A DNA stretch of 64,000 bases from Chloroflexota bacterium. GTDB taxonomy: Bacteria; Chloroflexota; Anaerolineae; Anaerolineales; Anaerolineaceae. The stretch is from contig JAKQJC010000059.1 in assembly GCA_029561345.1 (NCBI GenBank), forward strand, positions 1 through 64,000, read 5' to 3'. The position numbers and the translations under genes were made by a program. Positions 24,701 through 34,847 of the stretch are shown in pieces (the stretch's first letter is position 1; each line of letters begins with the position of its first letter). The notes beneath the pieces were generated by a model, which had not been told where the DNA came from, did no database searches, and saw nothing but the letters and a program-made list of their open reading frames with translations.

Positions 24701-27016
24701 ATGGAAGAACCCAGCGTTTTTGATTACCTAAAATCCAAACTGGCTTTCTGGCGTGAATCCACCCTGGAACTGCCTGCTGAGCCGGAGAAGAAAATGGTTC
24801 CAACCTCAAGCGAGACGGAGACGGGTTTTGTGGTTGGCGGGCCGGCCCGGCAGGAAAAGGCAGCTGAAATGCCGCAGCAGGGTGAAGCTCAGATTGCGGC
24901 TTCTGCGCCTGTTCAGAATGCAGGGGCTGTTCTTCCAGCGATTGAATCCCCGCAAACCGTTGACGCCGCCTCTGCGGCGGCTGAGGCAGCGGCTGTCAAA
25001 GCAGAACGCAAGGCCGTTCCCATCTGGAGCATCATCCTGACCCTGGTGGCTTTCTGGGTGGTCATTATGGCTCAGGTTTCGGTGGAACCGCAAGGCCGGA
25101 CGGAAGCCAAAGCAGCCTTTCTTTTCGGGGCAGCGGCTGTACTTGTGGGGCTGGCTTTCTGGAAAGGGGGCTGGCAGGTGGCGCCGCTTAAAAATGAAGA
25201 ACGCAGCCGGCCTTCGAATATCCAAATTCGCTGGGGGGCGTTAATGATTGGCATGATTCTGAGTGTGATCACGTTCATGGCCTTTGGCAATGGTTTCTTC
25301 ACTGAAACCAACATGATCCTCTGGTTTTGGGCCATCGCCGCGTTCATCTGGGCTTTTCTCATCCAGGGCAAGGTCAACTGGAAGGAAAAAGCCAGCCGGG
25401 TCTGGAGCACCATCCGGCGAGGCAAATGGTCCATCCAGATCACCCCGTGGGTGCTTTTGATCATTGCCGCGATGGCCATTATTGTGTTCATGCGGGTTTA
25501 CCGGCTGGATTCGGTGCCGTCTGAAATGGTCAGCGATCAGGCAGAAAAACTGCTGGATGTCAACGATGTTCTCAACGGCCAGTTTACGGTTTATTTTCCG
25601 CGCAATACCGGCCGAGAAGCACTCCAATTCTACTGGACGGCGGCGGTGGTCAAGCTGTTTGATACGGGCGTGACCTTCATGGCCTTGAAAATTGGCTGCG
25701 TGATTGCCGGCCTGCTGACCCTGCCATTTATTTACCTGCTGGGGAAGGAACTGGGAAATCCATGGGTGGGCTTTTTGGCCATGTTCTTTGCCGGGGTGGC
25801 CTATTGGCCGAATGTCATCACCCGGTTGGGGCTGCGTTTCCCCTTCTACCCATTGTTTGTGGCGCCAACGCTGTATTATATGATCCGCGGTTTGCGCACA
25901 GCCAACCGCAATGATTTCATCTGGGCGGGCATTGCCCTGGGCATTGGCCTGCACGGCTACACCTCGATCCGCATTTTACCCTTCCTGGTGGTGCTGGGCT
26001 TCGCGCTGTACCTGATCCACCGCCAGTCGGAAGGACGGCGGCAGCAGGCGGTCATGGGCCTGGTGATTCTGGGACTGATCTCGCTGGTTATTTTCCTGCC
26101 GTTGGGCCGTTATGCCGTGGATCACCCGGAACTGTTTGCCTACCGCGCCTTTTCGCGGTTGGGAGATGTTGAACAACCCCTGCCTGGCCCGGCCTGGCAA
26201 ATTTTCCTATCAAACCTGTGGAACGCGGTGACGATGTTCTTCTGGTCGGATGGGGAAATCTGGGTGCATTCGGTGACCTTCCGCCCGGCTCTGGATATTG
26301 CCTCAGGGGCGATGTTCTTCGCCGGCATTGTGATCTTGCTGGTGCGTTACATCCGCAACCGCAACTGGACGGATCTGTTTTTGCTGCTTTCGGTGCCGAT
26401 GCTGATGATGCCCTCGATTTTGTCATTGGCATTTCCGGCAGAAAACCCCTCGCTGAACCGCACCGGCGGAGCGATTGTGCCGGTGTTTTTGATCACGGCG
26501 ATTGCACTGGAAGGCTTTTTGCGCTCGCTGAAAAACTGGTTCTCCAATCCCAAAGTGGGCTTTGCGGCCGCCGGCCTGGTGGCGGCCGCCATGATGGGGT
26601 GGGCCACCCTGCAAAATTACGACCTGGTGTTCAACCAGTATGCGCCTAATTACACCCTGTCCACCTGGAATACCTCAGAGATGGGCAAACTGATGCGCAG
26701 CTTTGCCGATACCTACGGCACCCGCGACAGCTCATGGCTGGTGGGGTACCCTTACTGGGTGGATTCGCGCCTGGTGGGAATCAATGCCGGATTTCCGGAT
26801 AAGGATTACGCCATTTTTGCCGACCATTTTGAAGATACCCTCAGCGATCCGCATGCCAAGATGTTTCTGCTGAACCTGCAGGATGCGGAAGGCATTGCCA
26901 AGCTGAAAACGCTCTACCCGCAGGGGCTGCTGTGGAAATACCAATCCAAGGTGGAAGGGAAGGACTTCTATGTCTTCCAAGTGCCGCCGGTTCTGGTGGA
27001 GGAGACGCAGCCATGA
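24701..27016 (+). CDS. GT-C / GT39-like membrane glycosyltransferase
   Basis: The 771-residue protein starts with about 105 Pro/Ala/Glu-rich cytoplasmic residues, followed by roughly 12 membrane helices. After the third or fourth helix comes the lumenal-type loop RVYRLDSVPSEMVSDQAEK. There the acidic pair of GT-C enzymes (usually DE) appears as SDQ. Further membrane blocks GNPWVGFLAMFFAGVAYWP and LHGYTSIRILPF follow, with an extracellular tail. This fits the PMT_2/ArnT superfamily, which moves sugars from lipid-phosphate donors outside the membrane. The acceptor is unknown. A TATAAT lies at 24613-24618 without a clear -35. The next gene overlaps by ATGA. Confidence 0.82.
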   Translation: MEEPSVFDYLKSKLAFWRESTLELPAEPEKKMVPTSSETETGFVVGGPARQEKAAEMPQQGEAQIAASAPVQNAGAVLPAIESPQTVDAASAAAEAAAVKAERKAVPIWSIILTLVAFWVVIMAQVSVEPQGRTEAKAAFLFGAAAVLVGLAFWKGGWQVAPLKNEERSRPSNIQIRWGALMIGMILSVITFMAFGNGFFTETNMILWFWAIAAFIWAFLIQGKVNWKEKASRVWSTIRRGKWSIQITPWVLLIIAAMAIIVFMRVYRLDSVPSEMVSDQAEKLLDVNDVLNGQFTVYFPRNTGREALQFYWTAAVVKLFDTGVTFMALKIGCVIAGLLTLPFIYLLGKELGNPWVGFLAMFFAGVAYWPNVITRLGLRFPFYPLFVAPTLYYMIRGLRTANRNDFIWAGIALGIGLHGYTSIRILPFLVVLGFALYLIHRQSEGRRQQAVMGLVILGLISLVIFLPLGRYAVDHPELFAYRAFSRLGDVEQPLPGPAWQIFLSNLWNAVTMFFWSDGEIWVHSVTFRPALDIASGAMFFAGIVILLVRYIRNRNWTDLFLLLSVPMLMMPSILSLAFPAENPSLNRTGGAIVPVFLITAIALEGFLRSLKNWFSNPKVGFAAAGLVAAAMMGWATLQNYDLVFNQYAPNYTLSTWNTSEMGKLMRSFADTYGTRDSSWLVGYPYWVDSRLVGINAGFPDKDYAIFADHFEDTLSDPHAKMFLLNLQDAEGIAKLKTLYPQGLLWKYQSKVEGKDFYVFQVPPVLVEETQP

Positions 27017-30000
27017 CACAGTCCCATCAAGACGACGCGCAGACCGATTCGTTCGGTTTTAGCCTCAAAAACATCCTGACTTTGCTGGCCCTGGTGGTGA
27101 TACTTGCCGGGGGGTTATATTTCCGCACCGTGGGGGTGAACTGGGACGAAAACAAGCATCTGCATCCGGATGAACGGTTTTTCACCTGGGTGACCACCGA
27201 CATCACGCCGGTGGATTCGCTTTCCAATTATTTTAACACAGCCCAATCCACCCTCAACCCGCACAATGTGGGGCACGGCTTTTTTGTTTACGGCACGCTG
27301 CCGCTGTTCATGGTGCGTTACATTGCCCAGGCGGCCAACCTTTCAGGATTTGATGCTGTCACCATTTTAGGGCGGCAGGTTTCTTCTCTGCTGGATCTAT
27401 TGACGGTGCTGGTGGTTTTCCTGATTGGCCTGCGGCTGTACAACCGGCGGGTGGGGCTTTTGGCAGCGGCGTTTTATGCCTGCGCGGTTTTACCCATCCA
27501 GCTTTCGCATTATTACACGGTGGACACCTTCCTGACCTTTTTCGGCTTTGTGGCGGTGTATTTTGCTGTGCATGTGCTGACTGAAAAAGAGGAAACGCCA
27601 GCCGCCCTGGCGCCCGCGCCGGCCGAAGGCGAGCCCCCGGCAGCGCCTGCGCCAGCTGCAAGGAAGAGCCTCATGGAAGAACTGCTGCCGTACATCCTTT
27701 TTGGCCTGGCTGCCGGCATGGCAGCCGCCTGCAAGATCAATGCAGGAGCGGTGGCGGCTTTGCTGCCGGCGGCGCTGCTGATGCGCCTGTTAAAAAGCCC
27801 GAAGGAAGGCCTGAAACGCCGTGCGCTGAACTACCTGGGCTATCTGGCGGTGGGGGCTCTGGTGGCCATGATCACCTTCAGAATTTTCCAGCCTTACGCC
27901 TTTTCGGGCCCGGGCTTTCTGGATGTCAGCCTGAACCCGGCCTGGATCAGCAATATTAGAGAGCTGATGAACCAGGCAAGCGGTGATGTGGATTTCCCGC
28001 CCGCCTTGCAGTGGGCCAACCGTCCGGTGTGGTTTGGCCTCAGCAACCTGGTGGGCTGGGGGCTGGGTTATCCGCTGGGCATTCTGGCCTGCCTGGGCTT
28101 CCTCTGGATGGGCTGGCGCATCTGGAAGGGGGAATGGAACCGCCATTTGCTGCTGTGGACCTGGACCTTGCTGTACTTTATCTGGCAGGGGACAGCCTGG
28201 GTGAGCAGCATGCGTTACCTGATCCTTCTCTACCCGGCTATGGCCATCCTGGCAGCCTGGGCGGTGGACGCCCTTTGGAAAAAAGGGGAAACCTCCGAAA
28301 CATTCGGCGGTTTCTGGCGGATTATTGCCTGGGGCACGGGCGCCGGGGTGGTGGTTTTGACCCTGCTGTATGCCTTTGCCTTTACCCGCATTTACGACCG
28401 GCCGATGACCCGCGTGGAAGCCAGCCGCTGGATTTTGCAGAACATTCCAGCCGCAATCAATTTGAAGGTGAATACAGGCAGCGGCGTCACCATGCATCCG
28501 CTGCCTTACCGCCAGGGCGTGACCATTTATCCGGGGCAGCCTTTCACTGTGGCCTTCCAGCCGCGCATCACTGCGGCCGTCACCCAGATCAGCATCGCTC
28601 ATTTGCAGGATCAAAGCGGCGGCACAGCCTTGAAAACAATCGGCTTTGATATTTATGACGCGGCCAACCCGGAGCAGATTCTGGGCAGCACCATGCTGGT
28701 GAATGAATTCATTCCCCGCGGGGAAGACCAGCCGGTGCAGGTGCTCTTTCCGGAACCGGTGCCGGTGGAAGCCGGACACACCTATTACCTGCGCGCCAGC
28801 ATGCTGGTGGGCGAGGCCAACCTGCTGGCTTACGGCAGCCTGATTCTAAATTATGTCACCCCGGAGAGCCGGAGTGAAACTCAGGCCCTGTTGAACCTGG
28901 CGCAGCGGATTGACGCCAACCAGCCGTATTCGATGATCATCACCGCGGCCAGTTCTGGCACGGTGAGCGAGGTGGTGCTGGATGATGTGGTGGATATGCT
29001 GGCGCTGCCCGATGAAAAGACGCTGCGTCTGAGCATCAGCGCCGAGGGCGACCAGCCGCAAATGGTCAGTGCATCGGTTTCGGGCAGTTTCCTGCCCGAT
29101 TCCACCGGGCACGGCCAGAGTTATACATTGACCCTGGATAAGCCGCTGCAATTTAATAAAGGCACCCATTATTCGGTCTCTCTGGATGTCCAGGGACCGG
29201 GGTCGCTGGCATTGTACGGCAGCGCGCCGGTGCATGAAAGCTCGTGGGACGATGCCCTGCCGCAGTCGGTGGATAATTTTTCACCTTATGACACGATGGG
29301 CGGGCTGTACCGCGGAGATTTAAATTTTGAAATGTATTGGGATGACAGCGAAGCCAAACTAGACCGCTTCATCAACAACCTGGACCAGGCCGATACCATT
29401 TTTATCAGTTCCAACCGCCAGTGGGGCACCACCATTCGCGTGCCGCAGCGCTACCCCCTGACCACCGTATATTACCGGGAATTGTTGGGCTGCCCCGAAG
29501 GGGAAGATCTCTTCTGGTGCTACAGCGTGGCCAAACCGGGGATGTTCAAGGGAAACCTGGGTTTTGACCTGGTGCAGGTGTTCCAATCGGAGCCCAGCCT
29601 CGGTTCGATTGAACTTAATTCGCAATTTGCTGAAGAAGCATTTTCCGTTTATGACCATCCCAAGGTTTTGATTTTTCGCAAAAGCGCCGATTATTCTCCG
29701 GAAAAAATGCGGGAGATCCTCAGGGCTGTGGACCTCAGCCATGTGCAGCATATCACCCCGAAGCAGGCCAGCGGCGCTCAGAAGGAAATTCCTTCCATGA
29801 TGATGTCTGAGGAGCGGACTCGGCAGCAGCAGGCGGGCGGCACCTGGTCGGAGTTGTATGACCGCGAGTCGCTGCTGAACCAGAACCCGGCGCTGGCTGT
29901 GGTGGTCTGGTACCTGGTGGTGATGGTGCTGGGCTGGCTGATTTACCCGGTCACCCGGCTGGCTTTCCCAGGGCTGCGCGATCGGGGGTATCCGCTTTCG

Positions 30001-32298
30001 CGGTTGATTGTCCTGCTGTTGCTGGCCTTCTTCAACTGGTTCTTGGGTTCAATGGGAATTCCGTTCACCCGGGAAAATATCACCATTGTCATTGTTGTGC
30101 TCGTGCTGGTGAGCCTGGGGCTGGCGCTGATCCAGCGTAAAGCCCTGTGGCGGGATATCCGCGAGCGCTGGCAGTCCATTTTATGCGTTGAAATTGTCTT
30201 TTTGGTTTTCTTCACCCTCTTTTTGCTGGTGCGCATGGCCAACCCTGACCTGTGGCACCCTTACAAGGGCGGCGAGAAGCCGATGGACTTCTCTTATTTC
30301 AACGCGGTTCTCAAAAGCACCTATTTTCCTCCTTATGACCCGTGGTACGCCGGCGGCACATTGAATTACTATTATTATGGGTTCATGGTGTCGGGCGTGC
30401 TGGTCAAATGGCTGGGGATCATTCCAGCAACAGCTTACAACCTGATTCTGCCAACCTGGTTTGCCATTCTGGCGGTGAGCACCTTCTCTGTGGTGTGGAA
30501 TCTGGTTCAGACCCTGCGCGGGGACCAGGAGAACCAGGGTTTTGCCATTCAAATGGGTTCAGCGGCGGCCGTGATGATGGGCGTGGCGGGCAACCTGGGC
30601 ACCGTGCGCCAATACTGGCACAGTTTCCAGCGACTGGCGGCGCCTGGCGGTAACATCGAGAATGCCGATTTCTTCACCCGGTGGGGCTGGTCATTTGAGG
30701 GATTCTTCAAATGGCTGAGCGGCACGCCGTTTAGCTTCTACCCCGGAGACTGGTATTGGGTTCCCAGCCGGGCCATTCCCGGTGAGCCGATCACGGAGTT
30801 TCCCTTTTTTACTTTCCTGTACGCAGATCCCCATGCGCACCTGTTTGCTCTGCCTATCACGGTGACGGCCCTGGCCTGGGCGGCATCGGTGGTGCTGGGC
30901 AGGGGACGCTGGGGAGAAGAAGACGGCAGCCACCGCTGGTTGAGCCTGGCTGTCAGCCTGTTCACGGCTGGCGTGGTGATTGGTTCGCTTTTCCCAACCA
31001 ATACCTGGGATTACCCGGTGTACCTGGTGCTGGCGGTTGTGGCGCTGATTTACGCCATCTGGCGTATGAAGCTGCCGGAAATGCTGGTAAACCTGGTGGA
31101 TCACCGCATCATTCGCCTGGGGCTGTGCGCAATTTTTCCAGGCCTGCTGGCGCTGCTGACCCGTGTTTTGTACCAGCCTTATTACAACAGTTACGGCCTG
31201 GGATATAACGAGTTCTTCTTCTGGGAAGGGGATAAGACACCTTTCTGGTCGTATATGACGCACTGGGGTCTCTTCCTCTATATTATCTTTAGCTGGATGG
31301 TGTGGGAAGCCATTGATTGGATGAAACACACTCCGATGACATCGCTGGTCAAGCTGAGGCCGTATCGCGGGGTGATCTATGGCGTATTGGCCGCCTTTTT
31401 CCTCGTTGTGGTGTTTCTGACCGTTTTTTACAAGGTGCAGGTGACCTGGGTCACGTTGTTATTAGGCTTGATTGCCCTGGTTCTGCTATTAAGGCCCGAT
31501 CAGCCGGATGCCAAACGGTTTATCCTGTTCCTGGTGGGCACTGCCATGGTGATCACGCTGGTGGTGGAACTGATGGCGCTGCGCGGCGACCTGGGACGCA
31601 TGAATGTGGTGTTCAAGTTTTACCTGCAGGCCTGGGTGCTGCTGGCCATCAGCGCGGCGGCCGGTTTGGGCTGGACTTTGGAGAAGATCTGGACCTGGCG
31701 AACCCGCTGGATGGCGATTTTCCTGACAGGCCTGGTTTTACTGGGCACCGGGGCGATGCTTTTCCCGCTCGTGGGTGGAAAAGACAAGATGACTGACCGC
31801 ATGGCTGATAATGCGCCCTTCACAGTGGATGGCATGGCCTATATGCAGTATGCCACCTATGCGGAGAATGCGGTACCCATGGATCTGAGCCAGGATTACC
31901 GGGGCATTCAGTGGATGCAGGACAATGTGAAGGGTTCTCCGGTGATTGTTGAAGCCAATGTGCCGGAATACCGTTGGGGCACCCGTTACACCATCTATAC
32001 CGGTTTGCCGGGCGTGGTGGGATGGAACTGGCACGAGCGCCAGCAGCGCGCTGCCTGGCAGGCCGATTTCCGCATCACCGACCGCATTGGCGAGATTGAA
32101 AAATTCTACAATACCACTTCAATTGAGGAAGCCCGCGCTTTCCTTGAAAAATACAATGTCAAATACATCATTGTCGGGCAGCTGGAACGCATTGTTTATC
32201 CGGCCGGGTTGGCCAAATTCGAAACGCCGGATATCACGGCGCCCTGGCACGAAGTGTACCGCGACCAGTCAACCGTCATTTATGAGGTGAATCCATAA
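27013..32298 (+). CDS. Giant GT-C and Chlor_Arch_YYY (DUF2298) fusion membrane protein
   Basis: At 1761 residues this is the largest product in the window. Residues about 20-470 form a GT39-like multi-helix domain with the HPDERF acidic motif at 51-56. Residues about 475-900 are mostly soluble and beta-rich (carbohydrate-binding-like, unassigned). From about 958 to the end runs a second multi-helix domain of the Chlor_Arch_YYY/DUF2298 type, with NYYYYG at 1118-1123. That half is collinear with the next gene product from its opening (WYLVVMVLGWLIYP) to the C-terminal block ending YNVKYIIVGQLER. The ATG at 27013 overlaps the previous stop as ATGA. The biochemical function of the YYY family is not established to my knowledge; glycan assembly outside the membrane is inferred. 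Confidence 0.9.
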   Translation: MTQSHQDDAQTDSFGFSLKNILTLLALVVILAGGLYFRTVGVNWDENKHLHPDERFFTWVTTDITPVDSLSNYFNTAQSTLNPHNVGHGFFVYGTLPLFMVRYIAQAANLSGFDAVTILGRQVSSLLDLLTVLVVFLIGLRLYNRRVGLLAAAFYACAVLPIQLSHYYTVDTFLTFFGFVAVYFAVHVLTEKEETPAALAPAPAEGEPPAAPAPAARKSLMEELLPYILFGLAAGMAAACKINAGAVAALLPAALLMRLLKSPKEGLKRRALNYLGYLAVGALVAMITFRIFQPYAFSGPGFLDVSLNPAWISNIRELMNQASGDVDFPPALQWANRPVWFGLSNLVGWGLGYPLGILACLGFLWMGWRIWKGEWNRHLLLWTWTLLYFIWQGTAWVSSMRYLILLYPAMAILAAWAVDALWKKGETSETFGGFWRIIAWGTGAGVVVLTLLYAFAFTRIYDRPMTRVEASRWILQNIPAAINLKVNTGSGVTMHPLPYRQGVTIYPGQPFTVAFQPRITAAVTQISIAHLQDQSGGTALKTIGFDIYDAANPEQILGSTMLVNEFIPRGEDQPVQVLFPEPVPVEAGHTYYLRASMLVGEANLLAYGSLILNYVTPESRSETQALLNLAQRIDANQPYSMIITAASSGTVSEVVLDDVVDMLALPDEKTLRLSISAEGDQPQMVSASVSGSFLPDSTGHGQSYTLTLDKPLQFNKGTHYSVSLDVQGPGSLALYGSAPVHESSWDDALPQSVDNFSPYDTMGGLYRGDLNFEMYWDDSEAKLDRFINNLDQADTIFISSNRQWGTTIRVPQRYPLTTVYYRELLGCPEGEDLFWCYSVAKPGMFKGNLGFDLVQVFQSEPSLGSIELNSQFAEEAFSVYDHPKVLIFRKSADYSPEKMREILRAVDLSHVQHITPKQASGAQKEIPSMMMSEERTRQQQAGGTWSELYDRESLLNQNPALAVVVWYLVVMVLGWLIYPVTRLAFPGLRDRGYPLSRLIVLLLLAFFNWFLGSMGIPFTRENITIVIVVLVLVSLGLALIQRKALWRDIRERWQSILCVEIVFLVFFTLFLLVRMANPDLWHPYKGGEKPMDFSYFNAVLKSTYFPPYDPWYAGGTLNYYYYGFMVSGVLVKWLGIIPATAYNLILPTWFAILAVSTFSVVWNLVQTLRGDQENQGFAIQMGSAAAVMMGVAGNLGTVRQYWHSFQRLAAPGGNIENADFFTRWGWSFEGFFKWLSGTPFSFYPGDWYWVPSRAIPGEPITEFPFFTFLYADPHAHLFALPITVTALAWAASVVLGRGRWGEEDGSHRWLSLAVSLFTAGVVIGSLFPTNTWDYPVYLVLAVVALIYAIWRMKLPEMLVNLVDHRIIRLGLCAIFPGLLALLTRVLYQPYYNSYGLGYNEFFFWEGDKTPFWSYMTHWGLFLYIIFSWMVWEAIDWMKHTPMTSLVKLRPYRGVIYGVLAAFFLVVVFLTVFYKVQVTWVTLLLGLIALVLLLRPDQPDAKRFILFLVGTAMVITLVVELMALRGDLGRMNVVFKFYLQAWVLLAISAAAGLGWTLEKIWTWRTRWMAIFLTGLVLLGTGAMLFPLVGGKDKMTDRMADNAPFTVDGMAYMQYATYAENAVPMDLSQDYRGIQWMQDNVKGSPVIVEANVPEYRWGTRYTIYTGLPGVVGWNWHERQQRAAWQADFRITDRIGEIEKFYNTTSIEEARAFLEKYNVKYIIVGQLERIVYPAGLAKFETPDITAPWHEVYRDQSTVIYEVNP

Positions 32299-32300
32299 CC

Positions 32301-34835
32301 ATGATCACGATCATTTTCTGGTATCTGGCTGCGCTGCTGGTGGGGTGGCTGGCTTTTCCCATCGCCTTTTGTTTTTTGGGAGGCCTGAAAGACCGGGGTT
32401 ATGCCCTGGCGCGCCCGCTGGGGCTGCTGCTGTGGGGATATCTTTTCTGGCTGATGGGCTCACTGAAGATTGCCCAGAACGATGCTGGCGGGGTGCTGCT
32501 GGCGCTGGCCATTCTGGGGCTGTTCAGCTACCTGGCCAGCCGCGACCGCTGGGATGAAATGAGGACCTGGGTTCGTGAAAACCAGCGCCTGATCATCACA
32601 GCAGAGCTGGTCATCCTGGCAGCTTTTGCCTTCCTGATCTGGCACCGGGCACTGGATCCGGCGATCAATGGGACCGAGCGGCCCATGGAATTTGCCTTCA
32701 TCAATGCCATTCTGCGCTCGCCTTCCATGCCGCCGAATGACCCCTGGCTTTCGGGGTATGCCATCTCGTATTATTACTTTGGCTATGTGATGGTGAGCAT
32801 GCTGATCCGGGTGACGGGGGCGGCGCCGGAGATCGGCTTCAATTTATCTCTGGCGCTGTGGTATGCCATGGCAGCCGGTGGTGCGTATAGCCTTGTTTAT
32901 AACCTGATCCATGCCCGCAAGACGCCGCTTTTCAGCAATCGGCCGGGTTTGCGCCTGGCGGCGCCGATTTTAGGGGCAGTGATGGTGCTGCTGGTGAGCA
33001 ATATGGGGGGCGTGCTGGAAAAGCTGCATGCCAGCGGCCTGTTCTGGGAAAAGACCAGCGATGGGGCGGTGGTTTCTAACTTCTGGAAGTGGCTGGATAT
33101 TAGAGAATGGGACCAGGCTCCGCCGGAACCTTACACGGCTCTTTGGGATTGGAGCACCCCGCAGCGCTCGGGCATTCTGTTCTGGCGTTCATCCCGGGTG
33201 ATTCAGGACCGGGATTATGCCAACGGCGAACGGGAAATCATTGATGAATTTCCGTTTTTCTCCTACCTGCTGGGCGATCTGCACCCGCATGTGCTTTCAA
33301 TGCCTTTTGTGATGCTGGCGATCGCCTTGATCTTAAACTTCTATTTGAATGGGGGCGGGGTGCCGTTTAAGGTGGTGGAGGGCTGGTCAATTCCCTTCAA
33401 CCTGCCCTATCTGCTCTTAAGCGTGGTGACTTTGGGCGGTCTGGCCTTCCTGAACACCTGGGATTTCCCTATTTATTTGGGGCTGTTTGCTGCCGCGTAT
33501 TTCATCCGGCAATATCAGGAAGAAGGCTGGCGCCGCGACCGCCTGCTGGATCTTGTTTTTCTGGGGTTGCTGCTGGGGGTGGGCGGCGCGCTGGCTTATC
33601 TGCCATTTTACACCGGCTTTTCCTCGCAAGCCGGCGGACCGATGCCCAGCCTGATCTACTCGACCCGCGGCATTCAGTTCTGGGTGATGTTCGCCCCGCT
33701 GCTGCTGCCCCTTATCCTTTTCCTGTTTTATGAAATCAGGAAGGAAAAGGCCGGCAGGCAGGTGTGGTTTGGCCTGCTGCTGGCGGTCATTCTGATGGTA
33801 AGCCTGCTGGTGGTCTCTTATGCATTGGGATATGTGTATTCGCAATTTTCTTCCAGCGTGAATGGATACAGCAACCTGAATATTCTGTTTCTCCAGGATG
33901 TGCAGGGGGCGGCGGTCCAGGATCCAGCGCAGACGGGGGCGGTGTTTGCGGGTCTTGTGGGTGAAAGCCTTTACCGGCGGATCACTTCTCCGGGCACCTG
34001 GTTGACCCTGGGATTGATGCTGGTGCTGGTGACGGCGGTGCTGCGGCAGCGCGGGTCAGAGAAAGAGGACGCGGAAGGCCATACCAGGCCCGATTTTGCC
34101 CTGTTGTTGGCGCTGCTGGGCATTGGCCTGACCCTGGTTCCTGAGTTTATTTACCTGCGGGACCAGTTTGGCTGGCGCATGAACACCATTTTCAAATTCT
34201 ATTACCAGGCCTGGATTGTCTGGGCGGTGGCGGCAGCCTACGGGGCGCTGGTGCTGTTGAGCGAAGCCAAACCACGCGGGCAAATCGTTGCAAGCGTGGC
34301 CCTGGTGGTTTCGCTGATGTGCGGCCTGATCTACCCGCTGGTGATGACGGGCTACAAGGTGGGTAATGATCTGAATCGGATTTTGACCCTCGACGGTCTG
34401 GACTTCTTCAAGCAGGGATATGCAGATGACGCCGGAGCAGCTGAATGGTTGAAGACAGCGCCGGCAGGGGTTGTGGCGGAAGCGGTGGGCAACAGCTACC
34501 AGTTCCCCTACGGCCGCATGTCCACGGTCAGCGGCCTGCCCACGGTGCTGGGCTGGGTGGGGCATGAATCGCAGTGGCGCGGCGGTACCCAAGAAATGGG
34601 CACGCGGTATGAGGATATCGCCACACTCTATAAAACCCGCGACAGCTTCGAAGCAGAGAACCTGCTGCGCATGTACAATATCCGTTATATTGTTCTGGGG
34701 AACCTGGAGCGCTCCACCTACCTGGGCGGCAGCCTCAATTCTGCCAGTGAGACAAAATTCCAAAAAATTGCCCAACCGGTGTTTCAAAACAGCTCGATCA
34801 CCATATATGAATATGCACAGCCGGTAACGCGATAA
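32301..34835 (+). CDS. Chlor_Arch_YYY (DUF2298) membrane protein
   Basis: The 844-residue protein has about 16-18 membrane helices and the family motif SYYYFG at 156-161. An extracellular C-terminal domain ends RYIVLGNLERS. It is a paralogue of the C-terminal half of the preceding fusion, sharing matching blocks such as FPFFSYLLGDLHPH against FPFFTFLYADPHAH and GLPTVLGWVGHE against GLPGVVGWNWHE. This points to tandem duplication. The His/Asp residues in LGDLHPH are candidates for an active site. It starts two bases after the previous stop codon. Confidence 0.9.
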   Translation: MITIIFWYLAALLVGWLAFPIAFCFLGGLKDRGYALARPLGLLLWGYLFWLMGSLKIAQNDAGGVLLALAILGLFSYLASRDRWDEMRTWVRENQRLIITAELVILAAFAFLIWHRALDPAINGTERPMEFAFINAILRSPSMPPNDPWLSGYAISYYYFGYVMVSMLIRVTGAAPEIGFNLSLALWYAMAAGGAYSLVYNLIHARKTPLFSNRPGLRLAAPILGAVMVLLVSNMGGVLEKLHASGLFWEKTSDGAVVSNFWKWLDIREWDQAPPEPYTALWDWSTPQRSGILFWRSSRVIQDRDYANGEREIIDEFPFFSYLLGDLHPHVLSMPFVMLAIALILNFYLNGGGVPFKVVEGWSIPFNLPYLLLSVVTLGGLAFLNTWDFPIYLGLFAAAYFIRQYQEEGWRRDRLLDLVFLGLLLGVGGALAYLPFYTGFSSQAGGPMPSLIYSTRGIQFWVMFAPLLLPLILFLFYEIRKEKAGRQVWFGLLLAVILMVSLLVVSYALGYVYSQFSSSVNGYSNLNILFLQDVQGAAVQDPAQTGAVFAGLVGESLYRRITSPGTWLTLGLMLVLVTAVLRQRGSEKEDAEGHTRPDFALLLALLGIGLTLVPEFIYLRDQFGWRMNTIFKFYYQAWIVWAVAAAYGALVLLSEAKPRGQIVASVALVVSLMCGLIYPLVMTGYKVGNDLNRILTLDGLDFFKQGYADDAGAAEWLKTAPAGVVAEAVGNSYQFPYGRMSTVSGLPTVLGWVGHESQWRGGTQEMGTRYEDIATLYKTRDSFEAENLLRMYNIRYIVLGNLERSTYLGGSLNSASETKFQKIAQPVFQNSSITIYEYAQPVTR

Positions 34836-34847
34836 GGCAGGTGAAAG

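Noticed and set aside
27790-28779. A 329-codon open frame antisense to the GT-C/YYY fusion gene
   Set aside because: Its translation is His/Pro/Arg-rich in the way antisense frames of hydrophobic genes usually are, and it has no start signals.
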